Below are positions 17,180 to 27,900 of a DNA stretch of 64,000 nucleotides, in pieces (the first letter of the stretch is position 1; every line of letters starts with the position of its first letter). Source of the stretch: Pedobacter indicus (GTDB lineage Bacteria; Bacteroidota; Bacteroidia; Sphingobacteriales; Sphingobacteriaceae); contig NZ_QRGB01000001.1 of the NCBI RefSeq assembly GCF_003449035.1, positions 558,001 to 622,000 of the forward strand, written 5' to 3'. The position numbers were made by a program, and so were the translations under genes. The notes under the pieces were generated by a model, which worked only from the letters and a program-made list of their open reading frames with translations, searched no databases and had not been told where the DNA came from.

Positions 17180-17296
17180 AACTTGTTAAGGGTATTTGCC
17201 AATTTATTACCTAATAAATCCCTATTGGACTCGTTTATTTCGACGAAAATAGGGATCCGTGAGGGTAGCAATAGACAATCAATCCTCCATGATGTA
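17180..17296 (+). repeat. Dispersed 117-nt repeat, copy A (probable coding remnant)
   Basis: Aligns without gaps to 59614-59730 on the opposite strand; by hand count about 85 of 117 bases agree. Shared blocks are TGTTAAGGGTA-like, CCTAAT, TCCCTATT, GAAAATAGGGA-like and ATCCTCCATGATGT. Read in frame both give LPNxSL...KIG...NRQxILHDV, including AGA versus CGG for the same arginine, so it may descend from a coding sequence. In this copy the frame has no obvious start. It fills the gap between the peroxidase gene and the gene at 17344; the remaining 17114-17179 and 17297-17343 show nothing else. Confidence 0.75.
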
Positions 17297-17343
17297 AGAC
17301 AAGGTATTAACAAGTCATTTTGTATTAACTCAAACCGGATAAA

Positions 17344-18369
17344 CTAGCTTTCTTCCTCGTAGTAGATTTTGTAGTACTTTCTTCCGTTGTCATCAACACC
17401 ACGCTCAATGAGATCGCGATTCCCATGTATATAGACGTGGAAATTCTTATCAAGCTTCAGTACACTTTTGAAGACCCGCTGTTGTTTTTTTACTGCTTGG
17501 GCAGATATCTGAAAATTGTCTTCCAGTTCAAGTTCGTGTTCGTCTTTGTAGCGCTGGTCATAACGGCGGAAGGAATCAATCACGCTGGAATCATTGAAAA
17601 CTTGTTCTTCGAACTCGTCCTTAACAAAAGTTTCGTTCTTTTTGAAGTAGTCGACCGAACGGTTCAACAGGTCGATCTGATCGGCTTTTGATATTTCAAA
17701 GTCATTTGCTAGCTGATCGGTAATATAACTCTTGGTAATGGTCAGAAAATCGGTCGTATTGTTAACGAAATCGTTCTTGGGTTTGTGCTTGATGAAATCG
17801 TTCTGCCAATAGTCGGTCGACTTGCTATTGTTGTCCAGTATCAGCAGGGTATAGGGCTCCTCGGTTAGCAAGATTAGACACGCTTTATCTGGTTTGCGGG
17901 AACTAAGTCCTTTGCGTCGGTCGATAACCGAACGTTTGTCGATAACGCTCGTTTCCAGAAAGTTTTCTTTTTCTTCAAACTTATAAATACCAATACCCTG
18001 TACGTAATCGCCGTTTAGTTCCAGCCCATCAAACTCAGCGACGAACAGGTCGCCATCATTAATATTGGCATGCTTTGAAGTCGCAATCAAATGTTGGGCA
18101 ATCGATTTGGAGGATTCGATGAAATCTTCTTTTTCAAAGATGCCTTTGACAAGCCCGAAAAGCACATTGTATTCAATATTGACTTCATGAGCAAACTCAT
18201 AGGTACTTGCGTGATTAACAAAAGGATTCAGGAGCAGTTTTTTTAGGATCGCCTCACTGTCTTCATCCCCTTGTGTCCACAACTGATTACTGAGCACTGA
18301 ATGGCCCTCATCAGACCCTATTTTATGTACGATGAATTTATTTAGGGCCGTATCATCCGTCTTGATCAT
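17344..18369 (-). CDS. Nucleoid-associated protein (NdpA/YejK-like)
   Basis: 341 aa, cytoplasmic. Matches the 37-kDa nucleoid-associated family: an N-terminal FIVHKIG, a middle region with DLFVAEFDGLELNGDYVQGIGIYKFE, and a C-terminal basic helix (SAQAVKKQQRVFKSVLKLDKNFHVYIHGNRDLIERGV is split across residues ~285-325). In E. coli the homologue is a nucleoid protein of unclear role. The start codon overlaps the stop of the sugar transporter gene (TAATG), so the two are translationally coupled, an odd pairing. Confidence 0.75.
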   Translation of the reverse strand: MIKTDDTALNKFIVHKIGSDEGHSVLSNQLWTQGDEDSEAILKKLLLNPFVNHASTYEFAHEVNIEYNVLFGLVKGIFEKEDFIESSKSIAQHLIATSKHANINDGDLFVAEFDGLELNGDYVQGIGIYKFEEKENFLETSVIDKRSVIDRRKGLSSRKPDKACLILLTEEPYTLLILDNNSKSTDYWQNDFIKHKPKNDFVNNTTDFLTITKSYITDQLANDFEISKADQIDLLNRSVDYFKKNETFVKDEFEEQVFNDSSVIDSFRRYDQRYKDEHELELEDNFQISAQAVKKQQRVFKSVLKLDKNFHVYIHGNRDLIERGVDDNGRKYYKIYYEEES

Positions 18370-19772
18370 TACAGCTCCGCCTTAGATGTACTTTTTAGTT
18401 TTCTTAGGCAGTAAACTCCATAAAATGCGATGTAGGCATAACAAAACATCGGCAAGATAAAGGAGAAACGGACACCATAAGCATCAGCAATACCTCCTTG
18501 AATTAAAGGTAAAAGTGCTCCTCCTAAAATACCCATCACCAAAAGTGACGAACCTTGACTGGTATGTTTCCCTAAGCCGGTAATGGCCAAGGTGAAAATA
18601 TTAGACCACATGATGGAATTGAACAACCCGATGGCCAGCAGACACCACATAGCCACTACACCACTACTTACCAAGGTCAGAAGAAGAAGCGCGATATTAA
18701 CGATGCTGAAGATGGCTAAGGTACGAGATGAAATCGCTTTTCCCAGCGCGAAGCCTACCAGGTTCAACGCAACGAAAATTAAAAAGACACTGAAATTAGC
18801 GAATGGGATGTCCACAATGCTGAAGATCAAAAGAACAACGGCTGCTGCGGTCAAAACCATGTAGGTAGCCCGCTTGGTAGAGCTCAGCTTATTATTCAAG
18901 GAAATAGCACCCAAAAAACGTCCAATCATAGCACCACCCCAGTAGAGAGCAAGGTAGTTTTTGGCAACACTTTCGTTAAAACCCATCACCTCGTCAAGAC
19001 TTAGGAAACTGATAATTAAACTTCCGATCGCTACTTCAGCTCCTACATAGAAGAATATACCGAAAATACCCATCTTAAGCTGAGGAAAGGCCAATGCGCC
19101 CAATCCTCTCATCGATGGATCATCATTTTTGAATTCAGGAAGCTTAACGAAGTAGATAAACAGGGCGAGGAGGATAAAAATTCCGGCAAAGATCAAATAC
19201 GGAATTTTAGTAGCTTCAGCAGTCATTTCGCCACCTTTACCGAAAAATTCAAAGATCAAGAACCCGCCTAATATTGGTGCGATGGTCGTTCCTAAAGAGT
19301 TGAACGCCTGAGCTAGGTTTAAACGGCTCGAAGAACTTTCTTCAGGGCCCAAGATAGCTACGTAAGGATTTGCCGATATCTGTAAAAGTGTAAACCCAAG
19401 ACCCAATGTAAAGAGTGCCAGAAGGAACATGTTATAAATCAGCAGTTCTTCTGCCGGATAAAATAAAAAGCAGCCCAACGCCGATAATAGGAGACCTATA
19501 AGCAATCCGCCTTTGTACCCGATCTTGTTAATCGGATCGCCGTAGAAATAAGAAAGTAGGAAGTAGATCAATGAACCGATAAAGTATGCACCAAAAAAGG
19601 CAAACTGAACCAGCATGGACTGAAGGTACGTTAATTGAAACAACTCTTTCAAATGAGGTATCAGGATGTCATTCATACAGGTGATGAAACCCCACATAAA
19701 AAATAATGAAATGAGCGTTGAAAGAGCGAAAGAATAATTGGGTCTTTGAGCTTCGTTATAGTTGTTTTCCAT
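18369..19772 (-). CDS. FucP/GluP-type sugar:H+ symporter (MFS)
   Basis: 467 aa with about 12 hydrophobic segments. The opening LFFMWGFITCMNDILIPHLK and the segment LVQFAFFGAYFIGSLIYFL are typical of the fucose/galactose-glucose permease group (FucP, GluP) in the major facilitator superfamily; LQISANPYVAILGPEESSSSR is another group-specific stretch. It would import a hexose by proton symport across the inner membrane. The exact sugar is not predictable. Co-transcribed with the nucleoid-associated gene. Confidence 0.9.
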   Translation of the reverse strand: MENNYNEAQRPNYSFALSTLISLFFMWGFITCMNDILIPHLKELFQLTYLQSMLVQFAFFGAYFIGSLIYFLLSYFYGDPINKIGYKGGLLIGLLLSALGCFLFYPAEELLIYNMFLLALFTLGLGFTLLQISANPYVAILGPEESSSSRLNLAQAFNSLGTTIAPILGGFLIFEFFGKGGEMTAEATKIPYLIFAGIFILLALFIYFVKLPEFKNDDPSMRGLGALAFPQLKMGIFGIFFYVGAEVAIGSLIISFLSLDEVMGFNESVAKNYLALYWGGAMIGRFLGAISLNNKLSSTKRATYMVLTAAAVVLLIFSIVDIPFANFSVFLIFVALNLVGFALGKAISSRTLAIFSIVNIALLLLTLVSSGVVAMWCLLAIGLFNSIMWSNIFTLAITGLGKHTSQGSSLLVMGILGGALLPLIQGGIADAYGVRFSFILPMFCYAYIAFYGVYCLRKLKSTSKAEL

Positions 19773-19948
19773 TTTGTTGAATTAGGTAACACCAAATATT
19801 GAAATAATTTCTGTATTAAGCACGGTTATTCTGAGAATAAGAGAATCTCAAAAATATATTTAAAATTATTAATCTGACAATCAATACGTTATAACATTTA
19901 TCAGGCATTGCATGTAACTATGCATTGCATACTACCGTCTTAAACATA

Positions 19949-19956
19949 TATCTTTG
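19949..19956 (+). promoter_or_regulatory. -7 promoter element of padR
   Basis: TATCTTTG, 4 nt before the ATG at 19961; implies a very short or absent leader and argues against the upstream ATG at 19925. Confidence 0.55.
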
Positions 19957-19960
19957 TAAT

Positions 19961-20329
19961 ATGATTGCTGAAAATACACAAACACAAATGAGAAAGGGGA
20001 TTCTGGAATATTGCATCCTCTCCATAATTTCGCAGGGCGAAATTTATGCCTCAGATATTCTGGGCGAGCTGAAAAAAGCTCGTCTGTTGGTGGTGGAAGG
20101 GACCTTATACCCCTTGCTCACCCGCTTGAAGAACAATGGTCTGCTAAGTTACAACTGGCGTGAGTCTACTTCTGGTCCGCCCAGAAAGTATTATGAAATT
20201 ACGACGACAGGCTTAGATGTTCTCAATAAATTGGACAAAACCTGGGACGAGCTGGTATTTGCAGTTGATTCTGCTATGGAGCACCGTCGAAATAATTCAC
20301 AATCAGAAAAACCTATAACAGATCAATAA
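19961..20329 (+). CDS. PadR-family transcriptional regulator
   Basis: 122 aa from the ATG at 19961. The winged-helix pattern MRKGILEYCILSII ... LLVVEGTLYPLLTRLKNNGLL ... SGPPRKYYEIT is characteristic of PadR regulators, which usually repress adjacent genes. The PspC-domain gene begins 9 nt later, so the regulator most likely controls its own operon. The upstream 36 nt of the frame overlap the promoter and are not counted. Confidence 0.9.
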   Translation: MIAENTQTQMRKGILEYCILSIISQGEIYASDILGELKKARLLVVEGTLYPLLTRLKNNGLLSYNWRESTSGPPRKYYEITTTGLDVLNKLDKTWDELVFAVDSAMEHRRNNSQSEKPITDQ

Positions 20330-20338
20330 TAAGAAATC

Positions 20339-21988
20339 ATGAATAAGACGATTATAATAAACATTAACGGGATCATCTTCCATATTGAAGAAGACGCCTA
20401 TGAGGTTTTACAAACCTACATGACCGGTGTAAAAAAACACTTTGGTTATTCTCCTGATAGCAATGAGATTGTCAGTGATATTGAAAATCGGATCGCCGAG
20501 ATGTTCACCGAGCGTATAACTCCTCAAAAAGCAGTCATTACGATGGAGGATGTCAACGAGGTGACCGCCCAAATGGGTCGTATCAGCGATTTCGAGGACT
20601 TTGATGAGAAGGGGGAGGAATATGCCAGTGACTATCAGGACTATTCGTATGACCCGGGAAGACGCGGTCTTTTTCGTGATCCCGATGATAAAGTGCTTGG
20701 TGGGGTGTGCTCAGGCTTGGGTCACTATTTTGACATCGAAGCGAAATGGGTACGCTTAATCCTTCTTTTATTGTTTTTATTTGCCGGATCCGGTCTCTTG
20801 CTTTACTTGATACTATGGGTAGTAATGCCGATGGCGAGAACCCGTGCTGATAAAATGTCGATGCGAGGGGAAGCGGCTAATATTCACAATTTTAAACGGA
20901 ACTTTGATGAAGAGATGGAGGGTCTTCGCCGAAATTTTACCGCGGCCGGTCAAAGAATAAGCCCCGGCCTTAAAAAAACGGCTCAAAAAACGGGAGTTGT
21001 ACTTGAACAAGGTGTAAGCCTGGTTGTAAAGATTATCGGTATTCTGGTAATTATTGCGTCCGTACTTGGTCTGGTAGCTGGCTTTATCGCTTTGTTTGTC
21101 TTTTTAGGCGTGTCTAACGGTGGATATTTTGGTGATGATTTCGCTCCGGCACTCTTTGTTGACCCAGCATACTATCAACCGCTTGTATGGGCAAGCTTCA
21201 TCGCCGGCGCGATTCCTTTGCTCGCATTGATACTCCTGTCGATCAGAATGATTTCTTCTGTCAAAATCAGTAAGTATCTTGGCTATTCTCTATTAATTCT
21301 GTGGATCGTATCAATCGGGTTTGTAATCTATTACAGTACGTTGATCTCGGTTGATCACTCGTTTGACGGTAAAGTCGTGGAAACGGAAACACTTCAGGCA
21401 GATAGCATTTACTTTCTTACCATGAACGACGTGACGGCAGTAGCCAAAAAAAGCAACTCCGATCCGCGGGTAAGAAGAAGGGTTATGAATATTACTGACG
21501 GGGAATGGTCTAAACAGATTCAACCGCGAATCTATATCAACAAGTTAACTTTTGGTGACACGGCAACGATCAACAAAAATTACGGTGCGGAAGGCAGGAA
21601 CTTTGATATAGCAACGGCCAGGGCGCAGAAAATCGTCTACAACGTAAAGCAGGAAAACCGGAAGATCGTGTTTGACAGTCATGGCTCGATCGGTAAAGGC
21701 GAGCTTATACGCGATCAGGAAATATGGGTTGAGTTGAACGTTCCGGTAGGAACCCGGTTGATCATCGATGAAAATGTTCAGCATCGGATTTACAACTTAC
21801 CAGACGACAATGTAGACAATGATGACTTTGATAACCGCAGTTATTATCCGTCTGAATGGATTATGACTGCCAATGGTCTGAAATATGTGTCTAAAGCTGT
21901 CAGTTCGACCATCCCGTTGCCGACTGACTCCATTAATGTACAAAATGATACAACGCAAGTGGCAATTGATACGCTAATTAAAAATTAG
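20339..21988 (+). CDS. PspC-domain inner-membrane protein
   Basis: 549 aa. The first ~80 residues form a small N-terminal domain (INGIIFHIEEDAYEVLQTYM). A PspC domain at ~115-165 shows RDPDDKVLGGVCSGLGHYF followed by two adjacent hydrophobic segments ending LWVVMPM. Further membrane segments occur near 230, 275 and 310, and the C-terminal ~200 residues are extracytoplasmic and beta-rich with no transmembrane segment. PspC domains take part in envelope-stress responses. It is co-transcribed with padR, a common Bacteroidota pair. Confidence 0.87.
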   Translation: MNKTIIININGIIFHIEEDAYEVLQTYMTGVKKHFGYSPDSNEIVSDIENRIAEMFTERITPQKAVITMEDVNEVTAQMGRISDFEDFDEKGEEYASDYQDYSYDPGRRGLFRDPDDKVLGGVCSGLGHYFDIEAKWVRLILLLLFLFAGSGLLLYLILWVVMPMARTRADKMSMRGEAANIHNFKRNFDEEMEGLRRNFTAAGQRISPGLKKTAQKTGVVLEQGVSLVVKIIGILVIIASVLGLVAGFIALFVFLGVSNGGYFGDDFAPALFVDPAYYQPLVWASFIAGAIPLLALILLSIRMISSVKISKYLGYSLLILWIVSIGFVIYYSTLISVDHSFDGKVVETETLQADSIYFLTMNDVTAVAKKSNSDPRVRRRVMNITDGEWSKQIQPRIYINKLTFGDTATINKNYGAEGRNFDIATARAQKIVYNVKQENRKIVFDSHGSIGKGELIRDQEIWVELNVPVGTRLIIDENVQHRIYNLPDDNVDNDDFDNRSYYPSEWIMTANGLKYVSKAVSSTIPLPTDSINVQNDTTQVAIDTLIKN

Positions 21989-22031
21989 TGCTTACTTTTA
22001 CTGAACTCTCTAATGGGTCAAATTAAGAAGC

Positions 22032-23330
22032 ATGCAGTTAGTCGATATCTATAAGATTTATTTAAGTCATCCGAAAATATCAACCGATACAAGAAAGATT
22101 GAGTCTGGCTCAATCTTTCTTGCGTTAAAAGGAGCGAATTTTAACGGAAACGAGTTCGCAGATAAAGCACTGGAACTGGGTGCAGCGTATGCAATTGTCG
22201 ACGAGGAGAAATATAAAACGAATGAGCGCATCATTCTGGTGCAAGATGTTTTGAAAACACTACAGGAGTTAGCGAGATATCATCGGGATCAATTGAATAT
22301 TCCCGTAATCGGCATTACAGGCACAAATGGGAAAACAACCACCAAGGAGCTTATTTACAGTGTTTTAAAAGAAAAATATCACTGCTTTGCTACGCAAGGC
22401 AATCTGAATAACCATATTGGGGTACCACTCTCCATTTTGTCTATTGACAAGAAAGTCGAGATCGCTGTGATCGAAATGGGGGCAAATCATATTGGTGAAA
22501 TTGCATTTCTATGTTCGATAGCCAAACCCAGTTACGGTTTAATAACCAATGTGGGCAGGGCTCATCTGGAAGGTTTTGGGAGTTATGAGGGGGTTAAGAA
22601 GGCGAAAGGAGAACTCTATACTTGGTTGAGTGAGCATCAGGGAACGCTGTTCATACAACAAGATAATCAAGAATTAAAGGGAATGGCTGAAACCTTACAC
22701 TTTAAAGAGCGAATAGGTTACGGCTACTCAGAGGATGCGACGGTTTCTGGTAAACTGGTCGAAAACAATCCGTTTTTAAGGCTGAAATGGATATTTAAGG
22801 GTCAGGAAAATACGGTGTCAACTCAGTTGACCGGTGCATATAATACTGAAAATATTCTGGCAGCTATCTGCATCGGTAGTTTTTTTGGTCTGACCGTACA
22901 GGAAATTAATCAGGGAGTTGCCGGCTATCAGCCACAAAACAATCGCTCACAGATTCTTAAGACGGATTGTAACACGTTAATCTGTGATTATTATAACGCC
23001 AACGTCAGCAGCATGAAAGCGGCACTAGAAAATCTCCAATCTATCCAGACCGGTCTAACCAAAGTCGCCATTTTAGGTGACATGTTTGAATTAGGGGACG
23101 ACTCGTCAGAAGAGCATAAAAAACTAATCGACGAAGCATTGGCTGTCAGCAACTTAAAATGCATTTTTATCGGACGCGCTTTTGCTGAACATCAATCTGG
23201 TAAAGCGTTGTTTTTTGAAACTACAGACGCAGCAGCTGAATGGATCCGCCAAAACCCACTTAGGGATAAACTCATTTTGCTGAAAGCCTCACGCGGAATG
23301 ACTTTTGAAAAATTGATTGATGTCTTGTAA
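22032..23330 (+). CDS. murF: UDP-N-acetylmuramoyl-tripeptide--D-alanyl-D-alanine ligase
   Basis: 432 aa. Adds D-Ala-D-Ala to the UDP-MurNAc-tripeptide in peptidoglycan precursor synthesis, in the cytoplasm. The ATP site GITGTNGKTTTKEL is near residues 95-108; NLNNHIGVPLSIL, MGANHIGEI and NVGRAHLEGFGS are Mur-ligase hallmarks, as are DYYNANVSSMKAAL and LGDMFELG toward the C-terminus. Starts 43 nt after the PspC gene and ends in a strong terminator; it stands apart from the usual division-and-cell-wall cluster. Confidence 0.95.
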   Translation: MQLVDIYKIYLSHPKISTDTRKIESGSIFLALKGANFNGNEFADKALELGAAYAIVDEEKYKTNERIILVQDVLKTLQELARYHRDQLNIPVIGITGTNGKTTTKELIYSVLKEKYHCFATQGNLNNHIGVPLSILSIDKKVEIAVIEMGANHIGEIAFLCSIAKPSYGLITNVGRAHLEGFGSYEGVKKAKGELYTWLSEHQGTLFIQQDNQELKGMAETLHFKERIGYGYSEDATVSGKLVENNPFLRLKWIFKGQENTVSTQLTGAYNTENILAAICIGSFFGLTVQEINQGVAGYQPQNNRSQILKTDCNTLICDYYNANVSSMKAALENLQSIQTGLTKVAILGDMFELGDDSSEEHKKLIDEALAVSNLKCIFIGRAFAEHQSGKALFFETTDAAAEWIRQNPLRDKLILLKASRGMTFEKLIDVL

Positions 23331-23370
23331 AAAAACAGCCTGTGAAAAAGAAAACCCACAGGCTGTTTTT
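23331..23370. terminator. Bidirectional terminator between murF and susD
   Basis: 14-bp perfect stem AAAAACAGCCTGTG (23331-23344) with its complement at 23357-23370, loop of 12, with T runs in both directions; it separates two convergent genes. Confidence 0.85.
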
Positions 23371-23391
23371 ATTTAATGGGCTGTCAATTGA

Positions 23392-24891
23392 TTAATTGTA
23401 GCCCGGATTCTGTGTTAGCTTATCATTTTTAACAATCTCATCATAAGGGATAGGAAATAAGGCATGATGAGGTTGAACATTTTTTGCTCCGTCTTCACTG
23501 TCAACTGCTATCTTCTGGATTGCGTCAACTAATTTACCCCAGCGACTTAAATCCCACTTTCTCTGGAACTCGCCAACAAACTCCCTTGCACGCTCTTCCA
23601 TGATCACCTCTCTCATTTCTTCTTGATTTAAACTACCGCCAACTACCAGTAAATCTGCTTTGGCTCTTCCTTTGATCATATTGAGATAGGTTACGGCCTC
23701 GGCAGTATTTCCTAATTCATTTGCAGCTTCGGCGAGAATCATGATTATATCGGCATAACGAAGAAAGTAGAAGTTTTTTTCACTTGCAGTGCGATTAGCC
23801 GTTAGGTCCCAAAATTTAGGCCCGAACCATGGGCGGTCATCTTTAGAGCCTCTGTCAAACTCTTTCCCATTAAATCCCCAAGCGAGAGAAACCTCGCGGC
23901 GCTCATCCTGATCTTCATAGATGTTGATCATATATTGTGTGGGATAAAACTGTGGATAAGACTGTAAAATAGTTGAACCAAAATTAACCCCGGCGTAGGT
24001 ACCTCCGGAAGCATCGCCCGTTGGAAAAAACCAAGTATAAAACGAATTAACAACGAAATTCTGATTGGTTTCTGCGCTTCGTTTGTACTGGATTTCGAAA
24101 ATCGACTCCTGATTATTTTTGCTCTTGTTGTAGGGATCGAAAAGATCAGCGTAATGTGGCAATAAGATGTATTCCCCATCTTTCACCTGTTTGGCTGTAT
24201 CATGAGCCTTCTGCCAGTCGCCATTAAACAAATGAACTTTTGCGAGTAGTGTCAAAGCGGCACCTTTTGTCGCTCTTCCTATGTTATTCGCATCATAACG
24301 TAGTGGAAGAGAAGCTACGGCTTCTTCTAAATCCTGAACCATTTGTGCCCGTACCTCTGCTAGGGGTGTGCGTGGGAGACTAGATACTTCTTCGATTTTA
24401 AGCTCATCGGTCCACAAAGGCACATCGCCAAATGTGTTGGTTAGAATAAAATAGTATAAAGCTCTTAAGAACTTATTTTCACCTAACAACTGGCTTTTAA
24501 CTTCTTCATTTATTGAAGATGCAGCGATACGGCTAATAACAAAGTTAGCGTCTTTGATAGCTGCATACGAAACCCGCCAAACTGCATGGCTATTGGCCTC
24601 TGTCGCTGAAGAAAAGTTGTAATCCTGAATGGCATCCACTGTTGCACTTCCCCCTTGGTTCATAAACAAGTCTGTTCCTGCAAATGTAACAGCACGAAGT
24701 GCGGTTTGATCAAAGATTCCCGGTAAGTGACTATAAACCCCATTAGTGGCCTGCCGGCTCTGGTCTTCGGTTTTGAAAAAAGCATCGGGTGCGATTATAC
24801 TCTGGGGATCTTCCACAAGTGTCTTTTCGCAACTTACACACATGAATAGGACGCTGATTAATGGTATGATGAAAAATTTACTCTTTAACAT
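23392..24891 (-). CDS. SusD/RagB-family nutrient-binding lipoprotein
   Basis: 499 aa. Lipoprotein signal with lipobox CVSC, then the SusD opening KTLVEDPQSIIAPDAFFKTEDQ-like region. The all-helical TPR core is seen as LLGENKFLRALYYFILTNTFGDVPLWT and the C-terminal signature FYFLRYADIIMILAEAANELG and RAREFVGEFQRKWDLSRWGK. SusD proteins sit on the cell surface and deliver glycans or other ligands to the paired SusC receptor. Second gene of a two-gene operon. Confidence 0.95.
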   Translation of the reverse strand: MLKSKFFIIPLISVLFMCVSCEKTLVEDPQSIIAPDAFFKTEDQSRQATNGVYSHLPGIFDQTALRAVTFAGTDLFMNQGGSATVDAIQDYNFSSATEANSHAVWRVSYAAIKDANFVISRIAASSINEEVKSQLLGENKFLRALYYFILTNTFGDVPLWTDELKIEEVSSLPRTPLAEVRAQMVQDLEEAVASLPLRYDANNIGRATKGAALTLLAKVHLFNGDWQKAHDTAKQVKDGEYILLPHYADLFDPYNKSKNNQESIFEIQYKRSAETNQNFVVNSFYTWFFPTGDASGGTYAGVNFGSTILQSYPQFYPTQYMINIYEDQDERREVSLAWGFNGKEFDRGSKDDRPWFGPKFWDLTANRTASEKNFYFLRYADIIMILAEAANELGNTAEAVTYLNMIKGRAKADLLVVGGSLNQEEMREVIMEERAREFVGEFQRKWDLSRWGKLVDAIQKIAVDSEDGAKNVQPHHALFPIPYDEIVKNDKLTQNPGYN

Positions 24892-24908
24892 GATGATCTT
24901 TTTAGAAA

Positions 24909-27900
24909 TTAGAAATTAACACTTGCTCCAATCGAAATTGTTCGGCTATTTGGGTACGCACCGTTGTCTTTTGCACGAATTGTGGAGCTTGTTCCTGCAG
25001 AGTTTACCTCAGGGTCGTATCCATTGTAATCTGTTAACAAGAATAAATTTGTTCCCGACAAAAAGATATTTAATTTCCGATCAGAACCCTTGAACACGGC
25101 CGGACTCAAATCATAGTTCAGCGTAAGTGACTTGAGCCGCAAGAATGATGAGTTTTGCAACAGATAGGTACTCGGTATATTATCTCTGGAGTTTACCGCT
25201 GGGATATCAGAGGTAGGGTTGTCTTCAGTCCATCTATCTTTCATATAAGTCATTTGATTCGTGAGGTACATACCAACGCCTGTGAAATACTGCATGCTAT
25301 TCCACATGGTGCTACCATGCTGAAACTGAAGGAACATATCTAGCGATAAGTTCTTGTACCGCAGTGTATTTCCCCATCCTCCGAAAAACGGCGGGTTCGG
25401 CGTGCCTAAATAATGGTAATCATCTATGTTTAATACCCCATCGCGCTTATAGTCGTAATATTTCTGCTTTCCTGGTTGATAGAAGTTTGAAATAGAAACG
25501 TATGTGCGCTCTTCAAGCGGCTTAGCCAATTCTGCATCGATCTCTTCCTGACTGTGCCATACGCCAGCGTACTCTAAACCAAAATTAGCACCTACGGGAA
25601 CCCCAACCTGTAGATAATTGGTCGTTGCACCGTAGCCTGTATTATCCAAAGCCACCATAACAAGAGGGCCAAGATCTGTCACCTCCTGATCGTTTGTACT
25701 AAGATTTAAGGACGTTGACCACCCGAAGTTTTTGTTGTTTACAATAGTCCCTCTAACCCCGATTTCAAATCCAGAAGAAACGGTCTTCCCGATATTGACT
25801 AATCGGCTTCCATATCCGGTTTGTGTTGGTGTTTGTACTGTCAACAGCAGATTTTTAGTATGCATGTTGTAGTAATTTGCGGTAACGTCCATTCTGCCAG
25901 AAAACAATTGGAAATCCAACCCTACGTTCAACTGTTTGGAGGTCTCCCATGTGAGGTCATCATTTGCAATGTTACCCTGTTTGTAACCGAGAGTCGGAAC
26001 CCCGGCAAATACATAAGCTGTGGCATCGGCGGATAAGGTTGGAAGCGACTGGTAGTTGCTAATACCCTGGTTACCGGATAGTCCGTAACTTAAGCGCAAA
26101 GAAAGGTCTGTCAAAACTGACTGTGATACCGACATGTTCTGGAAGAAATCTTCTTCTGAAATTCTCCATTTAACTGCTGAAGAAGGGAAATAACCCCACT
26201 TTTCATTGGCAGCAAAATTGGACGCACCGTCATAACGATTGGTAACGGTTAGATAATATTTATTGGCGTAATTGTATTGTACCCGACCAATAAAGGATAG
26301 CTGCTTGTTTAATGTGTAGCCCGAGCTTATGTTACGCTGCTCTTGAGGGATGCTACCAAAGCTATTCCAGCGGACAATGTCATTGGTTAAACCGCCACCC
26401 CAAACATCCATCGAGTTGCTTTCAGATGTTTGATAGGTGAATCCTCCTAACAAATTCAAGTTATGCTCTCCGAACGATTTATCATAGGTTAGTGTGTTTT
26501 CGCTCAGGAGGTAATCTTGGAAACCGACGTCTCTTCTTGCATTTCCGAACTCGGCTCCACTAGCAACATAGGACGGCATGTAAGACGGGATATATTGATA
26601 GTAATTACTATTGCTCAGATTAACTCCTAACGACGTTTTAAAATTCAGCCCTTCAAGTAGTTCATATTGGGCATATACGCTACCCAATAGATCATTGTAG
26701 GTTGTGTAGGCTGTTATCAATTCAGCAGAAGCGAGCGATGTGTTAACAACACCGCCGCCGAAGTATGCGATGGGGTTAAAACTGGAAGGCGACCCATCTG
26801 GGTTTCGTGCCGGCATGGTTGGCGGCAATGTGATCATTGAGCTTTTCCAGCCTGCAGTTGTTCCGAGGTTTACACTCGAACTCGGTTCTCTTTTATATCT
26901 CGCGATATTCATGTTAAGTCCCATTTTTAAACGAGTTCCGATGTTTTTCGCTAAATTTAAGTTTGCCTGATAGCGCTTGTAAGATGAGTTGAGAACTACA
27001 CCTTTCTGATCAACGACGTTCCCCGAAACACGGTAGGTAAAGTCTTCGGAACCACCTGACAGGGCTAAATTAAAATCAGAGTATTCTCCGGTTTGGAAGA
27101 TCTCTTCTTGCCAGTTTGTACCTTCAGGACCGGTAATGGCTAAAATGGAATCAACATTTGGATACAAGGGCTTTTGACCTTCATCGATGTAGGCCTCGTT
27201 CACAAAAGAGACGAAGTCTTCAGCTCCCATCATATCGACTAATTTTGGGACGTCGGAAATACCATGAGTTGCAGAAAATGAAATCCGATCTTTCCCGGCC
27301 TTCCCTTTTTTGGTTGTGATAATGATAACACCGTTAGAGGCTCTTGAGCCATATATAGCTGCTGATGAGGCATCTTTGAGAACATCGATGCTTTCGATAT
27401 CGGCTGGGTTGATGGTATTGAGGTCACCCGCACCTACAATTCCGTCGATAACATATAGGGGTTCATTAGATGCGCTTACCGACCGACTACCACGTATACG
27501 AATAGTCGTACCAGCACCCGGTGCACCCGTGCTCGAGGTCACCTGTACCCCGGCAGCGCGACCTTGCAACATCTGATCTACACGTTGTACGGGTATCCCG
27601 TTTAAATCATCGCCATTTACAGAAGAAACGGCTCCGGTTAGGTCTCTTTTTTTAACTTCTCCGTAACCAACGACAACAACCTGCTCTAGAGAAGAAACCT
27701 GAGGCTCAAGAACAACAACATGTTCCTTACCTTTATTTAAAGATACTTCTTTTGGTGCGTAACCGATAAAGCTGAATACTAAAATGGCTTCGTCATCTGA
27801 AGTACTTACGGAAAAATCTCCTTCAGCATCAGTCGAAGAAGAAGATGCGCCCCCTTTTACACTTACGCTTACACCCTGAAGAGGCGCACCTGCTTCATCT

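Noticed and set aside
17083-17313. 76-codon minus-strand frame after the peroxidase gene
   Set aside because: It is on the strand opposite to the frame conserved between the two copies of the dispersed repeat and overlaps the peroxidase end.
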